From the NCBI RefSeq assembly GCF_001659605.2, contig NC_035166.2, positions 18,617,279-18,681,278 of the forward strand: a stretch of DNA of 64,000 nucleotides, given 5' to 3'. The notes under the pieces were generated by a model. It worked only from the letters and a program-made list of their open reading frames with translations, made no database searches and was not told the origin of the DNA. A program made the position numbers and the translations under genes. Of this stretch, positions 44,911 through 55,246 are shown in pieces. Each line of letters begins with the position of its first letter. Position 1 is the first letter of the stretch. This DNA is from Manihot esculenta. Lineage: Eukaryota; Streptophyta; Magnoliopsida; Malpighiales; Euphorbiaceae.

Positions 44911-46485
44911 CTATTTTTGTAATTTTTCAGCCCTACTGTCTTGCAACTCTTTTCCACTCCTCAATGTGATGGTACTAGCATTTTGCCTTGGATTTATCTC
45001 AGTTTGGGAGGGTAGCTTGCCTTGTGACTCCAATTTGCTCATTGAAGTGGCCATTTGGCTCACTTGTTGCTCAAGATTTTGCACAATATTTGCTAAGTTC
45101 TTCACAATCTCTTCAAGGGGTGCATTGGGTTTTTGAGGTGCAGCTTGAGCTTGATTCCTCTGCTGATAGCTTGGATATTGATTTCCCCTTGCATAACTAA
45201 AATTTGGATGGTCCCTCCAACCTGGATTATATGTGTTTGCATAGGGGTCATACCTTCTTTGCCCATTGAAGCCTCCAACAGCATTGACTTGCTGGTCTTC
45301 TTCTTGAAAGGATGGACATAGATCAGTTGGGTGGTTTAAGTTTGCACATACCCCACATGGCCTTGTTTGCTGAATTTGCTGGACTTGTTGGGCTTGACCC
45401 ATAACAAGGCTACGGACAACACTGGTGAGATCAGAAATTTGGGATGCTAAAACGGATGTACTCACTTCATTCACCTTTCTTGGTGGCTGCTCTTGGTCTC
45501 CAAACTGTTGAGATGCGGTTGCCATGGTGGAAATAAAATTCTTCATCTCACGAGGTGATTTGTCTTCAATTGACCCTCCACAAGCTGCATCAATAAATTT
45601 CCTTTCTGCAGGTAGTAATCCTCCATAGAAATATTCGATGAGGGATTTGTCAGAAATATCATGCTGAGGGCAACTTATGCACAACCTTTTGAACCTCTCC
45701 CAGTATTCATACAAGCCTTCTGAGTGTTTTTGCCTTATACCACTTATTTCTCGATGGATGCCTATGGCTTTTGAGGTAGGAAAGAATTTGCTCAAAAATA
45801 CCCTTACCATACCAGCCCATGATGTGATGGAACCGAGTGGCAAGTAAAATAGCCAATCCTTAGCATAGTCTTCAAGAGAGAAAGGAAAAGCTCTAAGCTT
45901 GACATGGTCTTCGAAAATTCCTTGAGGTCTCATGGTTGCGCTCACAATATGGAATTCCTTCAAATGCTTGTGAGGATCCTCATTTTCAAGGCCTCTAAAT
46001 TTGGGAAGGAGATGGATCATGCCTGTTTTCAATTCAAAAGGTGCTGTTAGTTGGGGATAAGTTATGCATAATGGTGCTTGGTCTTCAACTGGCATAGCTA
46101 GCTCTCGGAGTGTTCTCTCCCGTGGTTGTGGTGCTTGGACAGGTAGGTTCCCAGCTTGAATTTCAGCTTCTTCACGTGCAACAGGGGGTTCTGCCATTTC
46201 TAGATTTTCTGCAGTAACCTGGAATCCTGTTTCTGGTGCAACTCCAGCAGTGGCAGATGCGGCAGTAGGCGAATCTGCTGGTGCAAAAAATTCTGCAGCA
46301 GGGGCAGTAGGTGAATTTGCTGGTGCAGTGGCAGATCGGGCGACAGGCTCCAAATTAGTTGTTGTTGCTGATGAGGATGCTTTTGAGGCTTGGTTCCTCA
46401 AGTTTGCTTGCTTCCTTAAGCTCTTAGTGGTGCGTTCTATCTCCGGATCGTAAAGAAAATTTTCTTTACGGCCAGCCCTGGTCAT
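44911..46485 (-). CDS. Intact gag of element G (524 aa)
   Basis: Starts MTRAGRKENFLYDPE just after the primer site. Ala/Pro-rich N-terminal spacer (about 30-135), then the capsid domain (about 150-320, FELKTGMIHLLPKFRGLEN onward) with CPQHDISDKSLIEYFYGGL, a Gln-rich linker, one CCHC zinc knuckle CGVCANLNHPTDLC with all four ligands, and a tail with coiled-coil-like heptads (LEEIVKNLANIVQNLEQQV). It ends at TAG, after which the polyprotein would run on toward protease, but that is deleted. Its role would be a structural protein of virus-like particles. An open 524-codon frame in an element without pol suggests recent coding or passive youth. Confidence 0.9.
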   Translation of the reverse strand: MTRAGRKENFLYDPEIERTTKSLRKQANLRNQASKASSSATTTNLEPVARSATAPANSPTAPAAEFFAPADSPTAASATAGVAPETGFQVTAENLEMAEPPVAREEAEIQAGNLPVQAPQPRERTLRELAMPVEDQAPLCITYPQLTAPFELKTGMIHLLPKFRGLENEDPHKHLKEFHIVSATMRPQGIFEDHVKLRAFPFSLEDYAKDWLFYLPLGSITSWAGMVRVFLSKFFPTSKAIGIHREISGIRQKHSEGLYEYWERFKRLCISCPQHDISDKSLIEYFYGGLLPAERKFIDAACGGSIEDKSPREMKNFISTMATASQQFGDQEQPPRKVNEVSTSVLASQISDLTSVVRSLVMGQAQQVQQIQQTRPCGVCANLNHPTDLCPSFQEEDQQVNAVGGFNGQRRYDPYANTYNPGWRDHPNFSYARGNQYPSYQQRNQAQAAPQKPNAPLEEIVKNLANIVQNLEQQVSQMATSMSKLESQGKLPSQTEINPRQNASTITLRSGKELQDSRAEKLQK

Positions 46486-46515
46486 AAAGGGAAAATACGT
46501 TAGTTTAAATCAAAT

Positions 46516-46532
46516 TCCCGGCAACGGCGCCA
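46516..46532 (-). other. Primer binding site, tRNA-Asp type (element G)
   Basis: TCCCGGCAACGGCGCCA on the plus strand; one change from the tRNA-Asp end. Five bases from the LTR. Confidence 0.9.
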
Positions 46533-46537
46533 ATTTT

Positions 46538-47930
46538 TTATAGCGGTTGTCGAAGCCGTAAAAAATAAACCTATTAGACAATCAACAATTAACTTGCAGA
46601 TAGTGGCAATAGGGTCGAACCACAGGGATTTGACACCAAGGATCTTCCTAATAATGACTAAGGCAAATAAATAACAAATAAGTAAAGTAGGGGGGTTTGT
46701 TTTGATGATTTAAATCTAAAAAGCAAAAGAGAGCAATAATTTAAATAAATGAGAATTTCAATGGGAAAGAGATTCTAGTTGAAGTATGAGTCTATTTCAG
46801 CTTGTTCAGAATTGATCATTGATTATCTAAGACTCTTATTTTATTTCAATAAATTAGTTTTGGTTGTGGAAGACGCTTCTCACAACCAAATTCTTCCTTA
46901 GTTCTAGTTTGATTAGGAAACATTCGCTAATCAAACACTAATAACAAGTTGCCAAGGAACGTCCTAGGGACATTTAGCATCAAACAACTGTTGACTGCAT
47001 TAAGACTTAGAGAAACCCAATTCTATCCTTGCCAACCGCGTGGTCAAGTCTAGATTATGCAACTGATTATATTTGTGTTCAAATAATCTAAGCAATTACG
47101 GACCTAAATCATTCAAACAATTTATTTAAAAGCAATGTGCCCTTATTGATTCTAAAAGCAAAGTAATAATTATAGAAAAGATCAAGTTGCATAAATATTG
47201 AAACTAACCATAAGAGTTTAACAATGGAGTTTTAAATCTCCCAATTCATCACAAATATGAATTTCCTCAACTTTCAACTAGAAAAGAATGAATTTAGCCA
47301 CTCATGGTGGACAAAAATACACAAAGGAAAGAAGAAAGGAAGAGAAGAAGAGTCTACTGTAATTCTGCAGAATTTCCGAGGAGGAGAAGATGCTCTGCTG
47401 GTTTGATTGCTGTCCATTTTATAGGTGGAGAGTCCAAGTCCAATTAGGGTTTGGAATCTCTATTTTGACTTGGTCTTTATAGTCTTTAATTCCTCTTTTG
47501 TCTTTGAATTTTGTTGTAGATGGAATTCTTTTGGTTGAAAGATCTCCTCGTGGCTTTTGGATTTGAGCTGGCAGTGTTTGAAGTGGTTTTGGGCTTCTCC
47601 ACTTTCAAATTTGATTTTCTGCACAATTTTTCCTGCTTCTGCTGTCTTTCTGTGTCAAAGTGATTTGGGCGGGTGATTTGGGCAAATCGCTTGCCCCAAT
47701 CACTTCTGAAAATTCACTTCCAGGTTTTTCTGCCTCAGCTCGATTTGGGCAGTGATTTGGCCAAATCACTTTGACCCAATCACTTTTCCATCTTTTTCTG
47801 CACTTTTTCTTCAACTTTCCATTTTCTTCCTTTTCTACAAAAACATAACAAAAACATAAATTAAGCTAGAAAAATGTGTAATTAAACAGTAATAAATATA
47901 ATAAAAATGTGGCTAAATTATGCTTGATCA
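46538..47930 (-). repeat. Second LTR of element G (1393 bp)
   Basis: Starts TTATAGCGG, a change from TGATAGCGG that destroys the terminal TG/CA rule, and ends CTTGATCA. It is followed not by foreign DNA but by a polypurine tract and another internal tail. Exact palindrome at 47752-47769. Confidence 0.9.
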
Positions 47931-48599
47931 AATACCCCCACACCTAACTTTTTGCTTGTCCTCAAGCAACAAACAACTTAGTCAATCAAGCCCCTTTTTC
48001 TTTTGAGCCTAAGTACCACTTAATCAGCCCCCCCTAGACTCCTAAATTGAAGTGTCACAGTATGGAGTACATGCACTAATGTTGTTCTTTCTTTTCCTTG
48101 TTTTCCTTCACCTACCATGATCAAAAGAAAGGTTTTTGGTTCCATCATGCTTATTCTTTTGTTTTAAGTTTGATGCAACCCTCTAAGAGTAACTTGCCCT
48201 TCTTTTTAAGCACACTTTTATTCAGTAGCACTTTTTCTTTGTTCTTGCCTGAAAAAGTCACTAACCTTTTTACGCGAAGGTGCATATTGGTGATACCCAC
48301 CCCCGGTTACTCAGTTAGTTACTTGTTCAAGTGGCTACTAGCTCTGTTCATAGCTTATTTGACCATTGGAACAGGTTTATAATTTGTGCTTTGTGCTGAT
48401 TTTTCTTTTTGTTGTCTTTTCATAATAGTTTGGGCAAATCAGCTCATAAGGGGTTACACTAACTTTTTATTTGCATGCATTTATATTTTTATTTTCTTTG
48501 ACCACAGCAAATTTAAGGATTCAATTTTAAGAAAAGAACTTCCTAAGTGAAGGTAGCACACTGTAAGTGATTCAATTTAGGCTTAAAGGGGTGGCAAAT
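47931..48599 (-). other. Second internal tail of element G
   Basis: Close match to 44011-44690, including the hairpin and polypurine tract. It is interrupted at GGCAAAT by the LTR of element I; the uninterrupted form reads on at 44686. Confidence 0.87.
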
Positions 48600-49166
48600 T
48601 GACGCGGAACCCCAGCCTATTAGAGACTGAAACGACACATACCCTAGTAAAAAGAACTTAATTCAGAAAATAATTCCCCAATCTAAAGCACCCTTAATTA
48701 ACATGCAATTAAGAACACTTATAATGGATTGATTTTAAGAGCAGCAAGAATAAGAAACATACAAGTTAGTATCAAACATTATTCGTAATGCAATGTCAAG
48801 AACCAAGATCTCTCTTAAGCTCTCAAAGAAGAATCGCATAAAGCAATTGTATTGAATAATTGATAATCTGTCTACATTATGGAAAAAGAGATGCTTTATA
48901 TAACATAAATAAAGACCCATGATCTTTGCCACTTCCCACTACTAGGCATGGACCCATGATCTATGCCACTACCCACTACTCTGCATGGATCCATGATCTA
49001 TGCCACTATCCACTACTGGATAACTACCCACTATTGGTTAACTATCCACTACCAATTAACTACCCACTACTGGTTGACTACCAACTACTAAATAGCTACC
49101 CACTATAAATACAAAATTTGAATTGTCAATAAGGACACATTCGGCCTAATTGACTTGGAATGGTCA
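48600..49166 (-). repeat. 3' LTR of element I (right boundary tentative)
   Basis: The first 482 bases match 54765-55246. The right end is placed at GGTCA, giving TGAC/GTCA inverted termini, but no second copy confirms it. Short degenerate repeats of CTACCCACTA fill 48930-49110. A TATA-like word (CTTTATATAAC on the plus strand) lies at about 48892. Confidence 0.75.
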
Positions 49167-49222
49167 GATTGTTCTTCAACTTCAAAATGAACTTGCAAAA
49201 CTTCAACATATTCCTTCATGAA

Positions 49223-52200
49223 TCATTGAAGTGCTTCCTTCAATCTCTTGGATCTTAACCTTGTAATTGGTCCTTGAAAAGGATTCGTCCTCGAATCTGT
49301 ACCAAAATCAAAAGGAGACAAATCAGAAATATTAAAGGTAGCACTTACACCAAACTCACCTGGCACATCAATTATGTATGCATTGTCATTGATCCGTTTC
49401 AGCATTTGATATGGTCCATCCCCTCGTGCATGAAGTTTTGATTTCCTTTGATTCGGAAACCTCTCCTTTCGCATATGGATCCAAACCCAATCACCTGGTC
49501 TGAATACAACTTTCTTGCGACCCTTATTGGCCTGTTTCTCATACATTTTGTTGTGCTTCTCAATATGCTCACGCGCTTTCAAGTGTATTGATTTAACCAT
49601 TTCAGCCTTCGCTTTTCCATCTAAATTAGACAGCTCGTTCAAAGGTAAAGCCATTAAATCTAATACAGTTGATGGATTAAAACCATACACAATCTCAAAA
49701 GGTGAATAACCAGTAGAAGAATGGACAGCGCGATTATAAGCAAATTCAACATATGGCAAACATTCTTCCCAAGTTTTCAATTTCCTACCCACAACAGCAC
49801 GAAGCATAGTTCCTAAAGTCCTATTAACAACTTCAGTTTGGCCATCTCTTTGTGGATGACAAGTAGTAGAAAATAAAAGTTTAGTACCCAATTTCCCCCA
49901 TAAAACACGCCAGAAATGACTAAGGAACTTAGAATCTCTATCAGAAATAATAGTCCTAGGTATACCATGCAAACGAACTACTTCCTTGAAAAACAAATCA
50001 GCTATGTTCGTTGCATCATCAGTTTTATGATATGGAATAAAATGTGCTATCTTACTAAAGCGATCTACAACAACAAACACTGAATCTCTACCTCTTTTTG
50101 TCCTAGATAAACCTATCACAAAATCCATAGATATATCAGTCCAAGGTTCAGTAGGTACAGGCAAAGGGGTATACAACCCATGTGGCAAGGACTTAGATTT
50201 AGCCTGTTTACATGCAAAGCATTGAACACAAACTTTCTCTACATATTTTCGCATATTAGGCCAATAAAAGTGTTCGTTCAACATGTCTAAAGTCTTTTGC
50301 ACACCAAAATGTCTCATTAATCCTCCTGAATGTGATTCTCTAACAAGCAACTCACGCACTGAACACTTGGATATGCATATTTGTTTCCCCTTAAAAAGAA
50401 ACCCATCATGCAAATAAAACTTGTTAAACGCCCCATGTTCACATGCCTTAAATACATTAGAAAAATCAGTATCATTCTCATACATATCTTTCAAATGCTC
50501 AAACCCTAACAACTTAGAACTAAGCATGGAAGTCAATGCATAACGTCTAGATAATGCATCAGCAACCACGTTCTCTTTACCTTGCTTGTATTTAATCACA
50601 TAAGGAAAGATTTCGAGATATTCAACCCACTTACCATGCCGCTTGTTCAACTTTCCTTGTCCGTTCAAGTGTTTGAGAGACTGATGGTCGGTATGAATCA
50701 CAAACTCATTAGGCAGCAAGTAGTGTTCCCAAACTTCAAGAGCCCTAATCAGTGCGTAGAACTCTTTGTCATAAGTAGAATAGTTCAAATGTGCGCCACC
50801 TAGCTTCTCACTGAAATATGCTATGGGTCAGCCTTCCTGCATAAGAACAGCACCAATACCAATCCCAGAAGTATCACATTCAATTTCAAAGGTTTTAGAA
50901 AAATCAGGTAACCTTAAAACAGGAGCAGTAGTAAGTTTTTGCTTTAATGTGTTAAATGCAAGTTTCTGTTCTTTACCTTATTTAAATCCTACAGCCTTTT
51001 TAATGATCTCATTTAGAGGTGCGGCAATAGTACTGAAATCTCTAACAAACCTCCTATAGAAGCTTGCTAATCCATGAAAGGATCTCACCTCATTAGCATT
51101 CTTAGGTGTAGGCCATTCTTGGATAGCCTTAACCTTTTCAGTATCTACCTCAACTCCACGTGAACTAATAATAAATCCTAGAAATATGACACTATCAGTA
51201 CAAAATGTGCATTTCTTAATATTAGCATACAATTCATGTTCACGCAACTTCTGTAAAACAAGTTCAACATGCCTTATGTGGTCATCCATGTTTCGGCTAT
51301 AAATCAATATATCATCAAAATACACAACTACAAACTTACTTAGGTAATCACGCAAAACATGGTTCATCAATCTCATAAATGTGCTAGGTGCATTAGTTAA
51401 GCCAAAAGGCATCACTAACCATTCATATAAACTATATTTTGTCTTAAATGCAGTTTTCCACTCATCACCTAACTTCATCATAATTTGATGATAACCGCTT
51501 TTCAAATCAATTTTTGTAAAGAAAACAGCACCACATAATTCTTCAAGCATATCATCTAATCTAGGAATAGGATGGCGATACTTTACAGTGATTTTATTGA
51601 TCGCACGACAATCAACACACATGCGCATTGTTCCATCTTTCTTTGAAACCAACAAAACAGGTACTGCGCATGGACTGAGGCTCTCCCTGATATGTCCTTT
51701 AGCTAGCAACTCATCAACTTGCTTTTGCAATTCCTTCGTCTCCTCAGGATTACTCCGGTAAGCTGGACGGTTTGGAATCTGAGCTCCAGGAACAAAATCG
51801 ATTTGATGTTCTATTCCCCTAATGGATGGCAACCCATATGGCACCTCCTCAGGAAATATATCCGCAAAATCCTTCAATAACTTAGAAAAAGAACTAGGCA
51901 ATTCATTAGTAGGGTTAGTCTCAATCATAAAATTGGAACTAAAACGCAACATAATCAAAGCTCTTTTCCCTAAGTATGCCTTCTTCAACTCTCTCTCTTT
52001 ACAATAAAAGGAAGACTTGCTGAATTCTTCACTCTTCTCACTCAACCCTCCTTTTACCTCCACACTCACTAACATTTTCTCTCCTGCACGTCTCTCATTT
52101 TTATCCTTTCCTGTGCAGTCACTCTCCTTTGGGCCATTTGAAACCTTCTTTTTATTACTGGCCTCTTTTCCCTCATTCTTTTTACTTGTCTCACCTCCCT

Positions 52201-53842
52201 TACCCAATTTAGCAGATTTTTGTAATTTCACTTGATCTGCATATACATGTTTAGGAGATAATGGTACAAGTATATGTTTTGCGCCAAGGAACGTAAAAGA
52301 AAACCTATTACTATACCCATCATGAATGACACGCCTATCAAATTGCCATGGTCTACCCAACAAAATATGTCCAGTCTGCATGGGTACAATATCACAAGTA
52401 ACCTCATCTACATATTTGCCAATAGAAAATGACACTTTACATTGCTTGGTTACCTTTGCCTTGCCACTATCATTCAACCACTGAAGTCTGTAAGGATTAG
52501 GGTGTTTAATAGTTTCTAGTCCTAATTTATCAACTAAAATAGTACTAGCACAATTAACTTGACTACCCGAATCTATTATCATGCAACAGACTTTACCACC
52601 TACCAAACAACGAGTGTGAAAGATGTTTTCACGCTGTTCAAGTCCTTCTTCTTTAATAGAAACATTTAAAGTACGCAATATCACTAAGGACTCTCCTTGA
52701 ACAGGATACTCTTCTATCTCTACATCGGAACAATCTTCTAAAGGTGGTATTTCATCAGAATCAGAATCAGTTTCGGAGACTATCTTATCTCCCCTCACTA
52801 TCATGGCACGTTTATTAACACACTCATTGGCATAATGCCCACGCCCTTTACATTTAAAGCATTGAATATCTCTAATTCTATTTGATTTAGGGGCTGATTC
52901 ATTTTTACCATGAGAGTTGGATGTTTCTTTGGAAGGTAACATGCCTTTTTGAGTTGAAGACTTATCAAACCTTTTTGGATCAGACTTGGTGTTCCATTTG
53001 GAACCCCATTTGCTATTGGAGTTTTGAGCAGCCCTGTTGCTCCCCCATCTATTTCGGCCTCTTTGTCTTTCCACCTTAATTGCAATGTTCACCAAGTCTT
53101 CCAAATCAATATATGGTTGCAAATCAACCACATCAGCAATCTCCTTATTAAGACCACCAAAGAAACGAGCCATAGTCTGGTCTTCCTCCTCCACTATGTT
53201 TGCTTTGATCAGGAGGAACTCCATCTCCTTATGATACTCATCAACAGACTTTGATCCCTGAGTTAATCTTTGCAACTGATGATGGAGATCTCTATGGTAA
53301 TAAGTAGGCACATATTTCTTCCTCATGATTCGCTTCATCTCGTCCCAACTAGCAATGGGTAACTCTCCATTCCTTCTTCTAGATTTCACAAGCTCATCCC
53401 ACCATATTAGTGTATAATCTGAAAACTCAAGGGCAGCAAGTTTTACCTTTTTATCATCAGAATAGCTTTAACAGTTAAAAACTATCTCCACTTTACGCTC
53501 CCACTCTAAATAGGCATCAACATCAGCCTTACCATTGAAGCTTAGAATCTTCATCTTTATGGAGTTCATATTGTTATCTACATAGGGTACACGATCATTG
53601 AACCTTCTGGCTCGGAAAGGGGTTGATTGTGCCACATTTTCCTCTTCATAGGATGGATCGTGTATATCATCATCCCCCTGATTGGACTTGCCCTTTGAAG
53701 ATCTAAGGTTGTCCTCAAGGTTATCCATTCTCAAATTTAGCTTCTGAAAGCTATCCATGAAAGCTTTATACATATCTTTAAGATCAAACGTAGGGTCAGA
53801 AGTATCACCAGTATTATGCCCAGACATTATAGAAAAATTCAC
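49223..53842 (-). pseudogene. gag-pol of element I with three stop codons
   Basis: One frame from about 53842 (MNFSIMSGHN) to 49223, broken at 53468-53470 (TAA, early gag), 50978-50980 (TAA, after RT) and 50828-50830 (TGA, in RNase H). Domains: gag capsid; zinc knuckle CFKCKGRGHYANEC; protease CMIIDSGSQVN with ILLGRPWQFDR; reverse transcriptase with YFDD (51311-51322); RNase H; integrase with HFGVQKT...CFACKQAK finger and core motifs [16 protein letters not shown] and [14 protein letters not shown]-terminal NISDLSPFD and [10 protein letters not shown]. The 50828 stop could come from a CGA codon, typical of CpG decay. No full polyprotein is possible. Confidence 0.9.
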
Positions 53843-54750
53843 AATTCTCTCAACTCACGTGTTTAACTTTCAAGCACTCACTTGGTATCTCAAAAGTGCA
53901 CTTCAGAATAAAGACTCAATAAGCCAAGCTTGTATGATTCAAATAATAAGGAAAGCAAGGAAAGACCTAACAAGAAAAGATAGGAAACAACACTAGATGC
54001 AAACTAACCAAAATGAACAAATGGATTGATTTAGCACACAAAAGTGAAATTTCGTGTACTAAGTGTAATTAGATGTTCAACAATGTGCAATTTGTCAAAC
54101 TAAGTGTAAGGAACCAACAAACAGAAAGACACTAAATTGACAAACTAAGAATAAAAAATTAACAAGACGGATGTGCTTAACACGAAGTTATCCCTAAGCA
54201 TGCAATCCTAGGTTAACTGATCTTAATATTGACTCAACAAAAACAATTCAAAGCAAGCAAACGAAAAAGACACTTAAAACAGCAAGTATTAAGTAAAACT
54301 ATTTTTGTGAAAATACTACCCAAATTTGCCCTAAACCTATCCCAAACATGTATTTTGAATCCCAAACCCTGAAATATGTTTAAGATATATGAAATATGAT
54401 TTGTACCAGTAGGTATCAATATCAAAATGAAGTTTGAACAATTGACCCAAATTGCAGAATTTCTTTTTCTTTTTTTTTTTCTTCTTTTTGGTATTTTTTT
54501 ATATGGACTAAAGTAAAACACTGGAAATACTATTCTAAGAGTGTTAGAATAGGAGCATACGAATTAGGGCAGAAAGCACAAACCAAACCACTGAAGATAG
54601 TAATTCTGCCTAAACAAGAATTTAGGGTAAAATACGATTTGAACAGCAACTAAACAATGTATTCGACTCTGGTAGGTATCCCAAATGGAAAGATCATGAA
54701 AAATTGAAGAAAAGACACAAAGGATAGTTAAGAAATTATTACTAAGTCTA
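53843..54750 (-). other. Leader region of element I
   Basis: About 900 bases between primer site and gag with no convincing frame. It includes a pyrimidine run TTTCTTTTTCTTTTTTTTTT near 54462 on the plus strand, purine-rich in element sense. No other signal seen. Confidence 0.6.
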
Positions 54751-54762
54751 GCTCTGATACCA
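54751..54762 (-). other. Primer binding site, tRNA-Met type (element I)
   Basis: GCTCTGATACCA on the plus strand, two bases from the LTR at 54765. Confidence 0.92.
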
Positions 54763-54764
54763 AT

Positions 54765-55246
54765 TGACGCGGAACCCCAGCCTATTAGAGATTGAAACGA
54801 CACATACCCTAGTAAAAAGAACTTAATTCAGAAAATAATTCCCCAATCTAAAGCACCCTTAATTAACATGCAATTAAGAACACTTATAATGGATTGATTT
54901 TAAGAGCAGCAAGAATAAGAAACATACAAGTTAGTATCAAACCTTATTCGTGATGCAATGTCAAGAACCAAGATCTCTCTTAAGCTCTCAAAGAAGAATC
55001 GCATAAAGCAATTGTATTGAATAATTGATAATCTGTCTACAATATGGAAAAAGAGATGCTTTATATAACATAAATAAAGACCCATGATCTTTGCCACTTC
55101 CTACTACTAGGCATGGATCCATGATCTATTCCACTACCCACTACTCTGCATGGATCCATGATCTATGCCACTATCCACTACTGGATAACTACCCACTATT
55201 GGTTAACTATCCACTACCAAATAACTACCCACTATTGGTTGACTAC
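54765..55246 (-). repeat. 5' LTR of element I, cut by element J
   Basis: Matches 48600-49081 with few differences. It stops at GACTAC where J's TGACAG begins. ACTAC (55242-55246) is the expected left duplication of J. Confidence 0.9.

Larger units (their letters stand above)
38283..48599 (-). mobile_element. Element G: Athila-like, LTR-internal-LTR-internal arrangement, gag only
   Basis: First LTR in pieces (38283-38506, 42812-44010), internal region with gag (44011-46537), second LTR (46538-47930), then a second copy of the 3' internal tail (47931-48599) cut by element I. The two tails match closely. This is what unequal recombination between LTRs of tandem copies would leave. The element codes only for gag, resembling the class described as TR-GAG elements. 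Confidence 0.85.
48600..55246 (-). mobile_element. Element I: chromovirus-like Ty3/Gypsy element, short LTRs, broken gag-pol
   Basis: LTRs start TGACGCGGAACC at 48600 and 54765. A tRNA-Met primer site lies at 54751-54762 and one gag-pol frame between. The right LTR is cut after 482 bases by element J. The integrase C-terminus ends in [14 protein letters not shown] rather than a Tekay-type chromodomain. CRM or Reina group membership is possible but unresolved. It sits in the second internal tail of G; the left flank CAAAT (48595-48599) would be the duplication. Confidence 0.87.
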
